Shown: positions 8,291 through 16,944, counted from the stretch's first letter. The stretch: DNA of 64,000 nt from Marinobacter psychrophilus (GCF_001043175.1 NZ_CP011494.1:3534001-3598000), one strand, 5' to 3'. Made by a program: numbers and translations. Notes: generated by a model from the sequence alone, not told the origin.

Positions 8291-9022
8291 TTATTTCGAT
8301 TTTCGGCGAAAATAACTTGGTGGTTTTCCAAAATGGCGGGAAAAGCGATCACTGAAAGACGACAGTGAGCCGTACCCTACAGCGTCAGCAATTCGCTGAA
8401 TATTGAGATCTGACTGTTCCAGTAATCGCCAGGACTCCTGCATGCGTAGCTCGGTCAGGTAATGATGAGGTGTCATGCCAATCTGTGTACGAAACAACTC
8501 GTTAAGCTGCCGGATGCTCAGGTGGGCAACAATTGCCAGTTCGGTGACGACAATTTTTTTGTGAAAGTTATCGTCGATGAATTGCTTCGCTACAGAGACT
8601 CGCCGGTCCAGGTTCAGTTTATCGCCGTGGCGTTCCTGTAGAAGTTGAATCAACAACAGCAACATCTGATGCTTTGTGTGACATGACCCCGTACCGTTTA
8701 CCAATTGGGAATGCAGAAACTGGACGTAGTGAAGCAATGCCGGATCCAGCTCAACAAAGAAGGGGAGTCGCTCCAATGCAGGGGCAAGGGCCTCTGGTAC
8801 ATCAGCGACCAGAAATCGATTTTCTTCGGATGCAAAATACCCGTGGTCACTTCCGGACGGAATCACAGCGGCCCGGTTCCGTTCAACGTCACCCTCGGTT
8901 TTGTCTACAGACAGTGAAAGCTTACCCAGCAGGGGCAACACCAATTGGTGGTGGCCATGGGAATGTTGTTTTCCCTCATTACCATAGCTTCTTAGATAAA
9001 GATTAACGCAGGATGTTGCCAT
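8291..9022 (-). CDS. AraC-family transcriptional regulator
   Basis: This 243-residue protein has an N-terminal cupin-like sensor (HSHGHHQLVLPLLG near residue 22, then VIPSGSDHGYFA) and a C-terminal double helix-turn-helix of about 100 residues: VTELAIVAHLSIRQLNELFR, then NIQRIADAVGYGSLSSFSDRFSRHFGKPPSYFRR, which is the classical AraC signature. The ATG at 9022 is preferred over a TTG at 9061. It lies 89 bases upstream of the EamA transporter in the same direction, so regulation of that transporter is the natural guess. Confidence 0.85.
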   Translation of the reverse strand: MATSCVNLYLRSYGNEGKQHSHGHHQLVLPLLGKLSLSVDKTEGDVERNRAAVIPSGSDHGYFASEENRFLVADVPEALAPALERLPFFVELDPALLHYVQFLHSQLVNGTGSCHTKHQMLLLLIQLLQERHGDKLNLDRRVSVAKQFIDDNFHKKIVVTELAIVAHLSIRQLNELFRTQIGMTPHHYLTELRMQESWRLLEQSDLNIQRIADAVGYGSLSSFSDRFSRHFGKPPSYFRRKSK

Positions 9023-9128
9023 ACAAGAAGTATATTCCAATTGTGCTGTGTAGAGGAGCAACTTGGCACCAACGAACAGTCACCGGTGCGCAAATTAAGC
9101 CTGCCACTTGTCGATTTGCGTCCAGTCA

Positions 9129-9375
9129 TCACACCTTGCTATCGATCGCCGACGTCCAGTTATGTCGTAGCAGTTCACCAATGGCGCTGTTCTTCTGTGT
9201 CGGTAACTTCGTCAGCACATCTTTCAGGTCAGCATAAGGATCGTGCGGATTGAACTTGGCTGACTGGATTAAAGTCATCACCTCAACAGCCCGTTGACCG
9301 CTTCTAAGTGAGCCCGCGAACAGCCAGTTTGAACGGCCCAACGCCCAAGGGCGTATCTGTTTTTCTACCCAGTTC
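9129..9375 (-). mobile_element. IS66-family transposase C-terminal remnant
   Basis: The minus strand reads NWVEKQIRPWALGRSNWLFA, then GSLRSGQRA, TLIQSAKFNPHDPYADLKDV and LTKLPTQKNS...LLRHNW to a stop at 9129. This is the end of an IS66 TnpC transposase, which normally exceeds 500 residues. Everything upstream of the conserved C-terminal piece is missing, and no tnpA or tnpB is present, so it is dead. Confidence 0.8.
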
Positions 9376-9439
9376 TTTTGCGAGCTTGAAAAAGGAACGC
9401 GCGCAGTGGTGAAGCTATCAGACTCGCCTTGAGTCACAG

Positions 9440-9533
9440 CGGGAAATTCTGGAATACGTTGTGATGTTTTATAACAGTCGACGACTGCACTCTACGCTGG
9501 GTTAAATCAGCCCAATAGGTTACGAAGTAGCCG
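9440..9533 (+). mobile_element. IS3-family transposase C-terminal remnant
   Basis: The plus strand reads REILEYVVMFYNSRRLHSTL, then G, a TAA stop, and ISPIGYE. This matches the end of IS3-group integrase-type transposases, where the stop position is usually Tyr. Only about 30 codons survive and one is nonsense, so the element is defunct. It abuts the IS66 fragment on the opposite strand, suggesting one element inserted into or recombined with the other. Confidence 0.75.
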
Positions 9534-9626
9534 TTGTAGAATTAAGGACAGCCGCTTAACTGGGTTATTACAAAGTGCCCGGCCATTCCAATCTACCCTT
9601 GTTCTGGGGTGCGGCGCTTTCTCATG

Positions 9627-9659
9627 GAGGTAACCTCGTGTTGAGAAATGTGAGGTTAC
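9627..9659. repeat. palindrome GAGGTAACCTC with a partner half-site
   Basis: GAGGTAACCTC (9627-9637) is a perfect odd palindrome, and GTAACCTC at 9630-9637 also pairs exactly with GAGGTTAC at 9652-9659 across a 14-base loop. It may be the end structure of the adjoining IS3 remnant or an operator. No gene start is close. Confidence 0.4.
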
Positions 9660-9765
9660 TGTAGGGTGAAATTCGCTGGCGTGGCCGCCTGGGTCAGTGG
9701 TTTATGAAATACACCTTATCGAGTATCGCGTCGTCCAATCCTTGATTGGGCTTCTCCACCGCCCC

Positions 9766-11196
9766 TCAATGGCGCTGCTTGGTGGCCTTGAGTCCGTGAC
9801 GCTTAAGCTTGCGCACCACGCTGGGCTGGCTGATGCCCAAGCGCTCGGCAATGGCGTAGGTCGTCGGCAAGGTGTCGCACAGGTCGGACAGTACCTGTCG
9901 CTCGGCGCGTGCCAGATAGCTTTTCAAGGTCTCGCCGTCTGCCATGCCGGTCAGCATCGTTTCCACACTCGCCACGCCCGCAGGCGCGGGCTCGTCAGTG
10001 ATCCCACACGCTCTTACCGCCGATGCGTCGATCTGATCCCCGGGCGTTAACAACCAGGCTCGCTCCAGCCAGTTTTCCAGCTCGCGCACGTTGCCCGGCC
10101 AGTCGCCACCCATAAGCTCGGGCCAGACACTGGCATGCAACAGCTTCTGACGCCCATAGCGTTGGTTAAGCTGCGCCAAGCACACCTCGACCAACGCCGG
10201 AATGTCCTCACGGCGATCGCGCAATGGCGGCAGAGTGATCGGAATCACATTTAAACGATAATACAGATCGAGCCTAAAACCGCCCTCCTCAACCCGACGC
10301 GCCAGATCCTGATTACTGGCCACCACCAGCCGGAAATCGACCCGGCGCGGTCGCGTGTCGCCCAGGCGGGTCAGAATTCCGTCCTGGATGACCCTGAGCA
10401 GCTTGGTCTGCATCAACAGCGGCAGCTCACCTATTTCGTCGAGAAAGACAGTGCCACCTTCGGCTTGCTCAAGCAGCCCCGCCTTACCCTGGCGCGCCGC
10501 ACCACTGAACGCACCAGCCTGATAACCGAACATCTCCGATTCGAACAGATTGTCGGGAATCGCTCCGCAGTTGACCTCAATGAAAGGGCCATCGCCACGT
10601 CGGCTCCAGCGATGTAGCTGCCGGGCGAACGCCGTTTTACCAACGCCGGACTCCCCCAGCATCAGCACGGTGGCATCAGAGGGCGCCACCCGCTTGAGCA
10701 GCAGGGCGATTTCCCGCATGACGCCGCTGCGCACGCGTAGCTCACCCAAGGCATCGTCCAGCGTCTGGTCATCAGCACCTTGCGGCAAACGGTGACGTTT
10801 CAGATGCTCGCTGAAGCGTTTCTGCAGCAGCGAATATTCGTCTTGAAGCAGCTGGATATCTGTGAGGTCCCGCGAACGGCTGACTATTCGCTCGAGGCGG
10901 CCAGCAACGAACACCGGATACGCTTCGGCAATCACACTCCGCCCGGTACCGGTCACCTGCATCAGCTGCGCCATTTTTCCGGTTCGCATGACTTCCAGGG
11001 TGATAGAGGGCTTTAATACGCCACGCGCCTCCAACTCCTGCACCGTTGTGCCCATCAGCTCTCGACGTGAAAGACCGTAGACCGCGGCGGCGCCCGGGCT
11101 TACGTCCAGTATCTGGCCGTCGCCGGCGACGATGAAGAAGTGATCGCTGGCCGTCTCAACGATGGTCTCCAGCACATACTTGTCGATGTCGCTCAC
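9766..11196 (-). CDS. sigma-54-dependent enhancer-binding regulator, PAS-AAA+-TyrR-type HTH
   Basis: This 476-residue activator has an N-terminal PAS domain (about residues 5-110, IVAGDGQILDVSPGAAAVYG), a linker with coiled-coil character, an AAA+ domain with Walker A GESGVGKT, the sigma-54 contact loop as GAFSGA, Walker B GGTVFLDEIGEL and sensor LYYRLNV, and a C-terminal helix-turn-helix (YAIAERLGISQPSVVRKLKR) of TyrR type. The frame is open to 11334, but AGGGAG 6-7 bases before GTG at 11196 picks that start. It is divergent from the guanidino-catabolic operon, whose control region carries a -24/-12 promoter and three repeats suited to it. GAFSGA in place of GAFTGA is a conservative change. 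Confidence 0.88.
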   Translation of the reverse strand: MSDIDKYVLETIVETASDHFFIVAGDGQILDVSPGAAAVYGLSRRELMGTTVQELEARGVLKPSITLEVMRTGKMAQLMQVTGTGRSVIAEAYPVFVAGRLERIVSRSRDLTDIQLLQDEYSLLQKRFSEHLKRHRLPQGADDQTLDDALGELRVRSGVMREIALLLKRVAPSDATVLMLGESGVGKTAFARQLHRWSRRGDGPFIEVNCGAIPDNLFESEMFGYQAGAFSGAARQGKAGLLEQAEGGTVFLDEIGELPLLMQTKLLRVIQDGILTRLGDTRPRRVDFRLVVASNQDLARRVEEGGFRLDLYYRLNVIPITLPPLRDRREDIPALVEVCLAQLNQRYGRQKLLHASVWPELMGGDWPGNVRELENWLERAWLLTPGDQIDASAVRACGITDEPAPAGVASVETMLTGMADGETLKSYLARAERQVLSDLCDTLPTTYAIAERLGISQPSVVRKLKRHGLKATKQRH

Positions 11197-11220
11197 CTGG
11201 AGCTCCCTTTCCAACACTAT

Positions 11221-11289
11221 TGATTCATTATTGTATCGATGATTCATTTTAGAATCAAAACTCCGCGCTATTGATACATTTATGCATCG
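11221..11289. promoter_or_regulatory. three TyrR-box-like operators (candidate enhancer sites)
   Basis: Three 18-base elements share the pattern TGATnC-N6-GnATCr with AT-rich spacers: TGATTC-ATTATT-GTATCG (11221-11238), the perfect inverted repeat TGATTC-ATTTTA-GAATCA (11240-11257), and TGATAC-ATTTAT-GCATCG (11272-11289). Centres are 19 and 32 bases apart, near whole helical turns. The layout mirrors the TyrR box (6-N6-6), and the adjacent divergent regulator has a TyrR-type HTH. Their position about 40-110 bases upstream of the sigma-54 promoter fits an upstream activating sequence and could also repress the regulator itself. Confidence 0.65.
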
Positions 11290-11327
11290 ATTGCAGTGGT
11301 CATGCGCCTCACGGCGGGCTTCCGTAG

Positions 11328-11344
11328 TTGGCACGGGAACTGCT
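11328..11344 (+). promoter_or_regulatory. sigma-54 (-24/-12) promoter
   Basis: TTGGCACG-GGAA-CTGCT matches the consensus YTGGCACG-N4-TTGCW at all but one of the key bases. The invariant GG (11330-11331) and GC (11342-11343) are 12 bases apart, as required. Transcription should start near 11355, giving a leader of about 100 bases before the ATG at 11452. Confidence 0.8.
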
Positions 11345-11451
11345 GAGGTATGGAGTGCTTAACGATCCATAAAAACAAAGTCACGATATCAGGCCGGCTA
11401 TTCAGCCGACTCGATAACAATGCCTCGAAGGGGCTTCAACAGGGAGAGAAC

Positions 11452-12402
11452 ATGAGCGATTTCAACCAACCTATGGGTGGCAACGAGATGCCTCGGTTCG
11501 GTGGCCCCGCCACCATGATGCGATTGCCAGCGCAGGACACCGCCGAGGGTCTGGATGTTGCCTTCGTCGGCATTCCCATGGATATCGGCACCTCGAACCG
11601 CCCGGGAACGCGCCTAGGGCCACGGCAAATTCGCGATGAGTCGCGCATGCTGCGCCCTTACAATATGGCGACCCGGGCCGCCCCCTTCGACAGCTTGCAG
11701 GTCGCCGATATCGGCGACGTGCCGATCAATACCTTTAACCTGCTCAAGAGCGTAGAGATCATAACTGAGTTTTACGACCGGATTCTGGGACACAACTGTA
11801 TACCCTTGACCTTGGGCGGCGAGCACACCATCACGCTGCCCATCTTGCGCGCCATCGCCAAGCGTCACGGCCCGGTGGGACTGATTCACATCGATGCCCA
11901 TGCCGACGTCAACGATCACATGTTCGGCGAGCCGATCGCCCATGGCACGCCCTTCCGTCGTGCGCAAGAAGAGGGGCTGCTCGATGCGCAACGGGTCGTC
12001 CAGATTGGCCTTCGTGGCACCGGCTACTCCGCCGATGACTTCGATTGGTGTCGGGAGCAGGGCTTCCGTGTGGTCACCGCCGAGGCTTGCTGGTATCGAT
12101 CTCTTGCGCCACTAATGGCCGAAGTGCGTGAGCAGATGGGCGATGGCCCAGTTTATATAACCTTCGATATCGATGGGCTCGACCCCTCGGTCGCCCCCGG
12201 CACCGGCACGGTGGAGATGGGGGGCCTGACCGCCTCACAAGGGCTCGAAATCGTACGCGGTGCGGCCGGTTTGAACATCGTGGGTGGCGATCTGGTAGAG
12301 GTCTCGCCGCCCTATGACACCAGCGGCAATACCGCCCTCATGGGCGCCACCCTGCTCTACGAGATGCTTTGCGTGCTGCCCGGCGTTATGCGCCGCGATT
12401 AA
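11452..12402 (+). CDS. ureohydrolase, probably guanidinobutyrase
   Basis: This 316-residue arginase/agmatinase-family enzyme has the binuclear manganese motifs LGGEHTI (residues 121-127, His125), HIDAHAD (146-152) and FDIDGLDP (238-245). GGGAGAG before the ATG at 11452 selects this start over the upstream in-frame ATG at 11350, which would precede the predicted transcription start. The family splits guanidino compounds into an amine plus urea. Because the operon also encodes a 2-ketoarginine decarboxylase and an aldehyde dehydrogenase, 4-guanidinobutyrate to GABA plus urea is the most likely reaction. Agmatine or guanidinopropionate remain alternatives. Confidence 0.85.
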   Translation: MSDFNQPMGGNEMPRFGGPATMMRLPAQDTAEGLDVAFVGIPMDIGTSNRPGTRLGPRQIRDESRMLRPYNMATRAAPFDSLQVADIGDVPINTFNLLKSVEIITEFYDRILGHNCIPLTLGGEHTITLPILRAIAKRHGPVGLIHIDAHADVNDHMFGEPIAHGTPFRRAQEEGLLDAQRVVQIGLRGTGYSADDFDWCREQGFRVVTAEACWYRSLAPLMAEVREQMGDGPVYITFDIDGLDPSVAPGTGTVEMGGLTASQGLEIVRGAAGLNIVGGDLVEVSPPYDTSGNTALMGATLLYEMLCVLPGVMRRD

Positions 12403-12452
12403 GATTCCCGGCCACGCCGATACAACAACGATAATTTAAGCTGAGGTACTGT

Positions 12453-13838
12453 ATGTCATCTTCCCTCGATATGTCCGACAACATAGCGCTTGAGGGCGCC
12501 CCTCTATCTCGGCATGGACTGATTAAGTTCCTCGTGCCTTCGCTGCTCGGCGTGCTGCTGTTCTTGGTGCCCTTCTCCGTGGGCGATACCATCAACATCG
12601 GCATGGGGTTCGCCGCTGACGCCCTCAAGGCCCTACTGGGGGATGCCCTGCCGGCAATCGCTACGTTAGTCCTATGCCTGTCCGTGGCACTGACCCTGGT
12701 GGTCAAGTTTACCCATCCAGGTTGGGCGCGTGAGGGCAAGGTCAAGGAACTGTTCGACGTGGCGCCGCTGTGGATTGTCATGCGGGCGTTGGGTGCCGTC
12801 TTCGCGCTGATGATCTACTTCCAGGTCGGACCGGAATTCGTCACCGCTTCTTTTACCGGCGGGGTAATGCTCAACGACCTGGCACCGGTACTGCTGACCT
12901 TCTTTTTCTTTGCCGCCATCCTGCTGCCACTTCTGGTCGACTTTGGTTTCATGGAGTTCATCGGCAGCATGGCAAGAAAGCCGTTTCGCCTGATCTTCAA
13001 CTTGCCGGGGCGCAGTGCCATCGATGCCACTGCCTCGTGGATGGGCTCGGGCACCGTCGGTGTGCTGATCACCACCCAGCAATACGAGAAGGGTTTCTAC
13101 AACTGTCGCGAGGCGTCGGCCATCGCCACCAACTTCTCCATCGTCTCCATTGCCTTTGCGATCCTGGTGGCTAACTTCATCGGCATCAACCACCTCTTCG
13201 TACCTTTCTACCTGACGGTGTTGGTCGCCGGCCTGATAGCTGCGGTGATTGTGCCTCGGTTACCACCGCTGTCGCTCAAGCCCAATACCTATTATGAGCC
13301 GGTAGGCTGCCGCCTGCAGGAGGAGCCTACCGCCAACCAAGGCTTGCTGCGCTTCAGCCTGGGCATGGCCGTGGCACGCGCGGAGAAGGCCCCTGGTCCG
13401 CGGCAGTTGGTGCGCATCGCCCTGTTCAACGTCGCTGATATTTTCTTCGGCCTGCTGCCGCTGGTCATCGCCATTGGTACCTTAGCGCTGATCCTGGCGG
13501 AGTTCACGCCGCTGTTCACTTGGCTGTCGATGCCTATTGTGCCGGTACTACAGTGGATGGGCCTGCCGGAGGCAGAGGCAGCGGCTCCCGCTATCTTGGT
13601 AGGCTTCGCAGACATGTTTCTGCCAGCGGTGCTGGGTAGTAACATCGAGAGCGAGCTGACACGCTTTGTGATCGCCTGCCTGTCGTTGACCCAGCTCGTC
13701 TACATGTCAGAAATCGGCGCCCTGCTGCTGAAGTCGAAGATCCCGATGAAACTCTGGGAACTGTTCGCCATCTTCTTGCTACGCACGGCCATTACCCTGC
13801 CGATCATCGTCGTCATGGCCCACTGGCTGGTAGGATAA
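12453..13838 (+). CDS. YjiH-family membrane protein (nucleoside-recognition/Gate domain)
   Basis: This 461-residue polytopic membrane protein has about ten to eleven hydrophobic segments. The repeated Gate-type modules include GRSAIDATASWMGSGTVGVL near residue 190 and ADMFLPAVLGSNIESELTRF near 390. GAGGTA precedes the ATG. It lies 50 bases after the ureohydrolase gene and 11 bases before the decarboxylase gene. Proteins of this family are annotated as YjiH with unknown substrate. Its place in the operon suggests transport of arginine, 2-ketoarginine or a guanidino acid, but that is inference. Confidence 0.75.
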   Translation: MSSSLDMSDNIALEGAPLSRHGLIKFLVPSLLGVLLFLVPFSVGDTINIGMGFAADALKALLGDALPAIATLVLCLSVALTLVVKFTHPGWAREGKVKELFDVAPLWIVMRALGAVFALMIYFQVGPEFVTASFTGGVMLNDLAPVLLTFFFFAAILLPLLVDFGFMEFIGSMARKPFRLIFNLPGRSAIDATASWMGSGTVGVLITTQQYEKGFYNCREASAIATNFSIVSIAFAILVANFIGINHLFVPFYLTVLVAGLIAAVIVPRLPPLSLKPNTYYEPVGCRLQEEPTANQGLLRFSLGMAVARAEKAPGPRQLVRIALFNVADIFFGLLPLVIAIGTLALILAEFTPLFTWLSMPIVPVLQWMGLPEAEAAAPAILVGFADMFLPAVLGSNIESELTRFVIACLSLTQLVYMSEIGALLLKSKIPMKLWELFAIFLLRTAITLPIIVVMAHWLVG

Positions 13839-13849
13839 GGAACTCTGAC

Positions 13850-15469
13850 ATGACGTGTGCAGAACTGCTGATTCGATTGCTGCGTGATACCTATGGCCTC
13901 GACACCGTCTTCGGTATCCCAGGCGTGCACACCATCGAGCTCTACCGCAGTTTGGAGGGGGGCGATGTAGCGGGCATCCGCCACGTCTCTCCGCGCCACG
14001 AACAGGGCGCGGGCTTCATGGCTGACGGTTACGCACGCGCCACCGGACGCCCCGGGGTGTGCTTCATTATTACCGGGCCCGGAATGACCAATATTGCCAC
14101 GGCGATGGGTCAGGCGCTTGCCGACTCCATTCCCATGCTGGTGATCTCCAGCGTCAACCGTCGCGCCACCCTAGGGATGGGCCAGGGACGCCTGCATGAG
14201 CTGCCCAGCCAGCAACAACTGATCGCCGGGGTCTCACGCTTCAGCCACACGCTGCTCGATCCCTGCCAGCTACCCGAAGTGCTGGCCAGGGCCTTTGCAG
14301 TGTTTCGCAGCGAGCGACCCGGACCCGTCCATATCGAAATTCCCATCGACCTGTTCGATGCGCCAGTCGCGACACCGAACCATTGGCTGGCGCCGACGCT
14401 GTATCGCCCGGCGCCGGACCCCCAAGGTCTTGCCCAAGCCGTCGAATGGCTAACGGCCGCCGAGCGCCCCTTGGTGCTGCTCGGTGGCGGCTGCGTCGAT
14501 GCCCCCGACGCGGCGCGCCAACTGGTCGAACGTCTCGACGCGCCGACGGTAACCACGATCAATGCCAAAGGGCTGCTGGGCCAACACCATCCGCTCGACC
14601 TGGGCGCCAACGCCGCTCTGCCGGCGTTACGCGAGCTGGCGGCAAATGCCGATGTGATCCTGGCGGTGGGCACCGAACTCGGCGAGACCGATTACGACGT
14701 AGTGTTCGACGATGGCTTCGCCTTAACCGGCCGGCTGATCCGTATCGACCTGGATGCCCAACAACTGGTGCGCAACCAAGCGCTGGCGCTAGGCTTGGTG
14801 GGCGACGCAGGGAGCAGTCTCGAGCTGCTGGTCGAGCGTCTGCCGCGCCCCATGCAGAAGGGAGGTCGGGAACGCACGGCGCTGGCCCTTGCCAAACTGG
14901 ACCTGGCCAACGATCCGGCCTTTGCGCCCTTCGTGCCACTCTATGCAGCCCTCGCGGCAGCAATGCCGGAGGCCATTCTGGTCGGCGACTCCACGGCCCC
15001 GGTGTATGCCGGCAATCACCTGGTCTCGCAGCCGGCGCCAAGGCGCTACTTCAACGCCTCTACTGGCTACGGCACCCTAGGCTACGGCCTTCCTGCAGCG
15101 ATAGGTGCTCAGCTCGGCCAGCCGGCACTGCCGGTGATCGCACTGGTCGGCGACGGCGGCGTGATGTTCACCCTGTCAGAACTCGCCACCGCCGTGGAAG
15201 AGCGCCTGCCGGTGGTCGTCCTGCTGTGGCACAACGCCGGATACGAGGAGATACGCCGCTTCATGGATGCCCACGGTGTCGAACACCTCGGCGTCGACCT
15301 CAAAGCCCCCGACTTTCTGACGCTCGCCCGCGGCTTCGGATGTCGGGCGACTCGCGTCGACAGCCCCACCAGCCTCAGTGCTGCCCTAGCCAGCCGGCCT
15401 CTGGACGGCCCGATGCTGATCGAAGTGGACGCGACCGGTTGGCAGCGCTCGCTAGCGACCCCTCAATGA
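13850..15469 (+). CDS. aruI: thiamine diphosphate enzyme, 5-guanidino-2-oxopentanoate (2-ketoarginine) decarboxylase
   Basis: This 539-residue enzyme has the three ThDP domains: an N-terminal pyrimidine-binding domain with the activating Glu in SPRHEQGAGFMADGYARATG (about residue 48), a central NAD/FAD-type domain, and a C-terminal diphosphate-binding domain with VGDGGVMFTLSE...LLWHNAGY (about 432-465), the GDG-N motif. AruI in Pseudomonas converts 2-ketoarginine to 4-guanidinobutyraldehyde, and the flanking aldehyde dehydrogenase and ureohydrolase complete that route. AGGAAC precedes the ATG. The specific substrate is inferred from context. The general ThDP-decarboxylase call is firm. Base composition is visibly richer in G and C than the phosphonate genes around it. 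Confidence 0.82.
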   Translation: MTCAELLIRLLRDTYGLDTVFGIPGVHTIELYRSLEGGDVAGIRHVSPRHEQGAGFMADGYARATGRPGVCFIITGPGMTNIATAMGQALADSIPMLVISSVNRRATLGMGQGRLHELPSQQQLIAGVSRFSHTLLDPCQLPEVLARAFAVFRSERPGPVHIEIPIDLFDAPVATPNHWLAPTLYRPAPDPQGLAQAVEWLTAAERPLVLLGGGCVDAPDAARQLVERLDAPTVTTINAKGLLGQHHPLDLGANAALPALRELAANADVILAVGTELGETDYDVVFDDGFALTGRLIRIDLDAQQLVRNQALALGLVGDAGSSLELLVERLPRPMQKGGRERTALALAKLDLANDPAFAPFVPLYAALAAAMPEAILVGDSTAPVYAGNHLVSQPAPRRYFNASTGYGTLGYGLPAAIGAQLGQPALPVIALVGDGGVMFTLSELATAVEERLPVVVLLWHNAGYEEIRRFMDAHGVEHLGVDLKAPDFLTLARGFGCRATRVDSPTSLSAALASRPLDGPMLIEVDATGWQRSLATPQ

Positions 15470-15495
15470 CGGATACCCCCATGACAGGACTCGAC

Positions 15496-16944
15496 ATGCC
15501 CTGCCTCGACCAGCAGTTCATCAACAACCAATGGGTGAACAGCCAAGGGCAGCGCCGCCTGGCAGTCACCGACCCGTTTCGCGAGAGTGTGATTGCCGAG
15601 GTCACCGCAGGCGATCCGGCCGACGTGGATGTCGCGGTGGCAGCCGCCCGGCTCGCCCTGCCTGCTTGGCGGCGCCTGAGCGGTACCCGCCGGGCCGACT
15701 ATCTTGACGGCTTCGCCAACGGACTGACGAAACGACGCGAGGCGCTGATCCGTCTCTCATCGACCAATAACGGCAAGGCAATAGCGGAAGCGGCGATTGA
15801 TCTGGACGATGCCATCGCCTGCTTTCGCTACTATGCGGGACAAGCGCGGGCGCTGGATGCCCGTCAGGGAGAATCCATCACACTGGAGATGAAAGGTGTC
15901 GTGGCACGCTGCTATCACGACCCGGTCGGTGTCGTGGGGCTGATAACCCCCTGGAACTTTCCGCTGGTGACCAGCGCCTGGAAGCTTGCGCCGGCGCTCG
16001 CGGCCGGCTGCACGGTGATACTCAAGCCCTCCGAGGTAACGCCGTTGCCTGAGCAGGTACTGGCCGATATTGCACTGGACATCGGCTTGCCCGCCGGGGT
16101 TCTGAACCTCCTGCATGGCGATGGGCAGGGCATCGGCGCGCCCATCAGCCGCCATCCTGGCATCGACAAGGTCTCGTTCACCGGCAGCAACCGGGTCGGC
16201 GAAGCCGTCATGCGGGCGGCAAGCGACACGACCAAGGGCATCTCGCTGGAGCTGGGCGGCAAGTCGCCAATTCTGGTTATGGAAGACGCCGACCCGCAGC
16301 AGGCCGCCGACTGGGTGATGGCCGGGATCTATTTCAACTCGGGCCAGATATGCTCGGCAACCTCACGGCTGATCGTGCACGAGACCATCGCCGACGCGCT
16401 TTATGCCGCACTGGCCGAGCGCATCGACGCCATCAGGCTCGGTGACCCGCTTTCCCCGACGACCGACATGGGACCCTTGACCAGCGCCCACCAGCGTGAC
16501 GGCGTGCAGCGCTACCTCGACATCGCCGCCGCCGAGCAGCTCGCCGCGGTACGTGATGCTCGTCATCGGGAGCTGCCCAAGCAGGGCTACTTCCTGGCCC
16601 CGACGCTTTATCGCGACGTACCGGTGACGAGCCGACTGTGGCGCGAAGAGATCTTCGGGCCTGTACTCTGCGGCCGCAGCGTGGCCAGCGAAGAAGAGGC
16701 CATCGAGCTGGCCAATGACAGCGACTTCGGCCTGGTTGCTACCGTGATCAGCGGCGACAGCGAACGCGCCCAACGAATCGGCCGTGAAATGCAAGCCGGC
16801 AGCATCTGGTTCAATAGCGAACAACTGGTGCTGTCAGAGACCGGCTGGGGCGGCTTCAAGCGCAGTGGTATCGGCCGAGAGCTTGGGCCCTGGGGGCTTG
16901 CAGCCTACCTGGAGGTCAAGCACATCATCGGCCCTGCTACCTAA
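15496..16944 (+). CDS. kauB: NAD(P)-dependent aldehyde dehydrogenase, probably 4-guanidinobutyraldehyde dehydrogenase
   Basis: This 482-residue ALDH shows GLITPWNFPLVTSAWKLAPA and ILKPSE (cofactor pocket), FTGSNRVGEAVM (Rossmann turn), LELGGKS with the general-base Glu (about residue 252), and the catalytic Cys in FNSGQICSATSRL (about 286). The frame is open from ATG 15466, which overlaps the aruI stop as ATGA. AGGA sits 7 bases before ATG 15496, so I prefer that start. In Pseudomonas, KauB oxidises 4-guanidinobutyraldehyde to 4-guanidinobutyrate after AruI. Position directly after aruI argues for the same step here, while betaine-aldehyde or aminobutyraldehyde activity is also possible from the family. 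Confidence 0.83.
   Translation: MPCLDQQFINNQWVNSQGQRRLAVTDPFRESVIAEVTAGDPADVDVAVAAARLALPAWRRLSGTRRADYLDGFANGLTKRREALIRLSSTNNGKAIAEAAIDLDDAIACFRYYAGQARALDARQGESITLEMKGVVARCYHDPVGVVGLITPWNFPLVTSAWKLAPALAAGCTVILKPSEVTPLPEQVLADIALDIGLPAGVLNLLHGDGQGIGAPISRHPGIDKVSFTGSNRVGEAVMRAASDTTKGISLELGGKSPILVMEDADPQQAADWVMAGIYFNSGQICSATSRLIVHETIADALYAALAERIDAIRLGDPLSPTTDMGPLTSAHQRDGVQRYLDIAAAEQLAAVRDARHRELPKQGYFLAPTLYRDVPVTSRLWREEIFGPVLCGRSVASEEEAIELANDSDFGLVATVISGDSERAQRIGREMQAGSIWFNSEQLVLSETGWGGFKRSGIGRELGPWGLAAYLEVKHIIGPAT

Larger units (their letters stand above)
9023..9765. other. 743-base gap made of insertion-sequence debris
   Basis: Between the AraC gene and the sigma-54-type regulator no intact gene is visible. 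The interval carries an IS66 transposase C-terminal fragment, an IS3-family transposase C-terminal fragment with a stop in it, and a palindromic repeat around 9627-9659. The remainder has no assignable feature. Confidence 0.65.

Noticed and set aside
14383..16944. One 853-codon plus-strand frame
   Set aside because: Its first 360 codons are an out-of-frame, Arg/Gly/Pro-rich shadow of aruI. Only the part from about 15466 is real (the aldehyde dehydrogenase).
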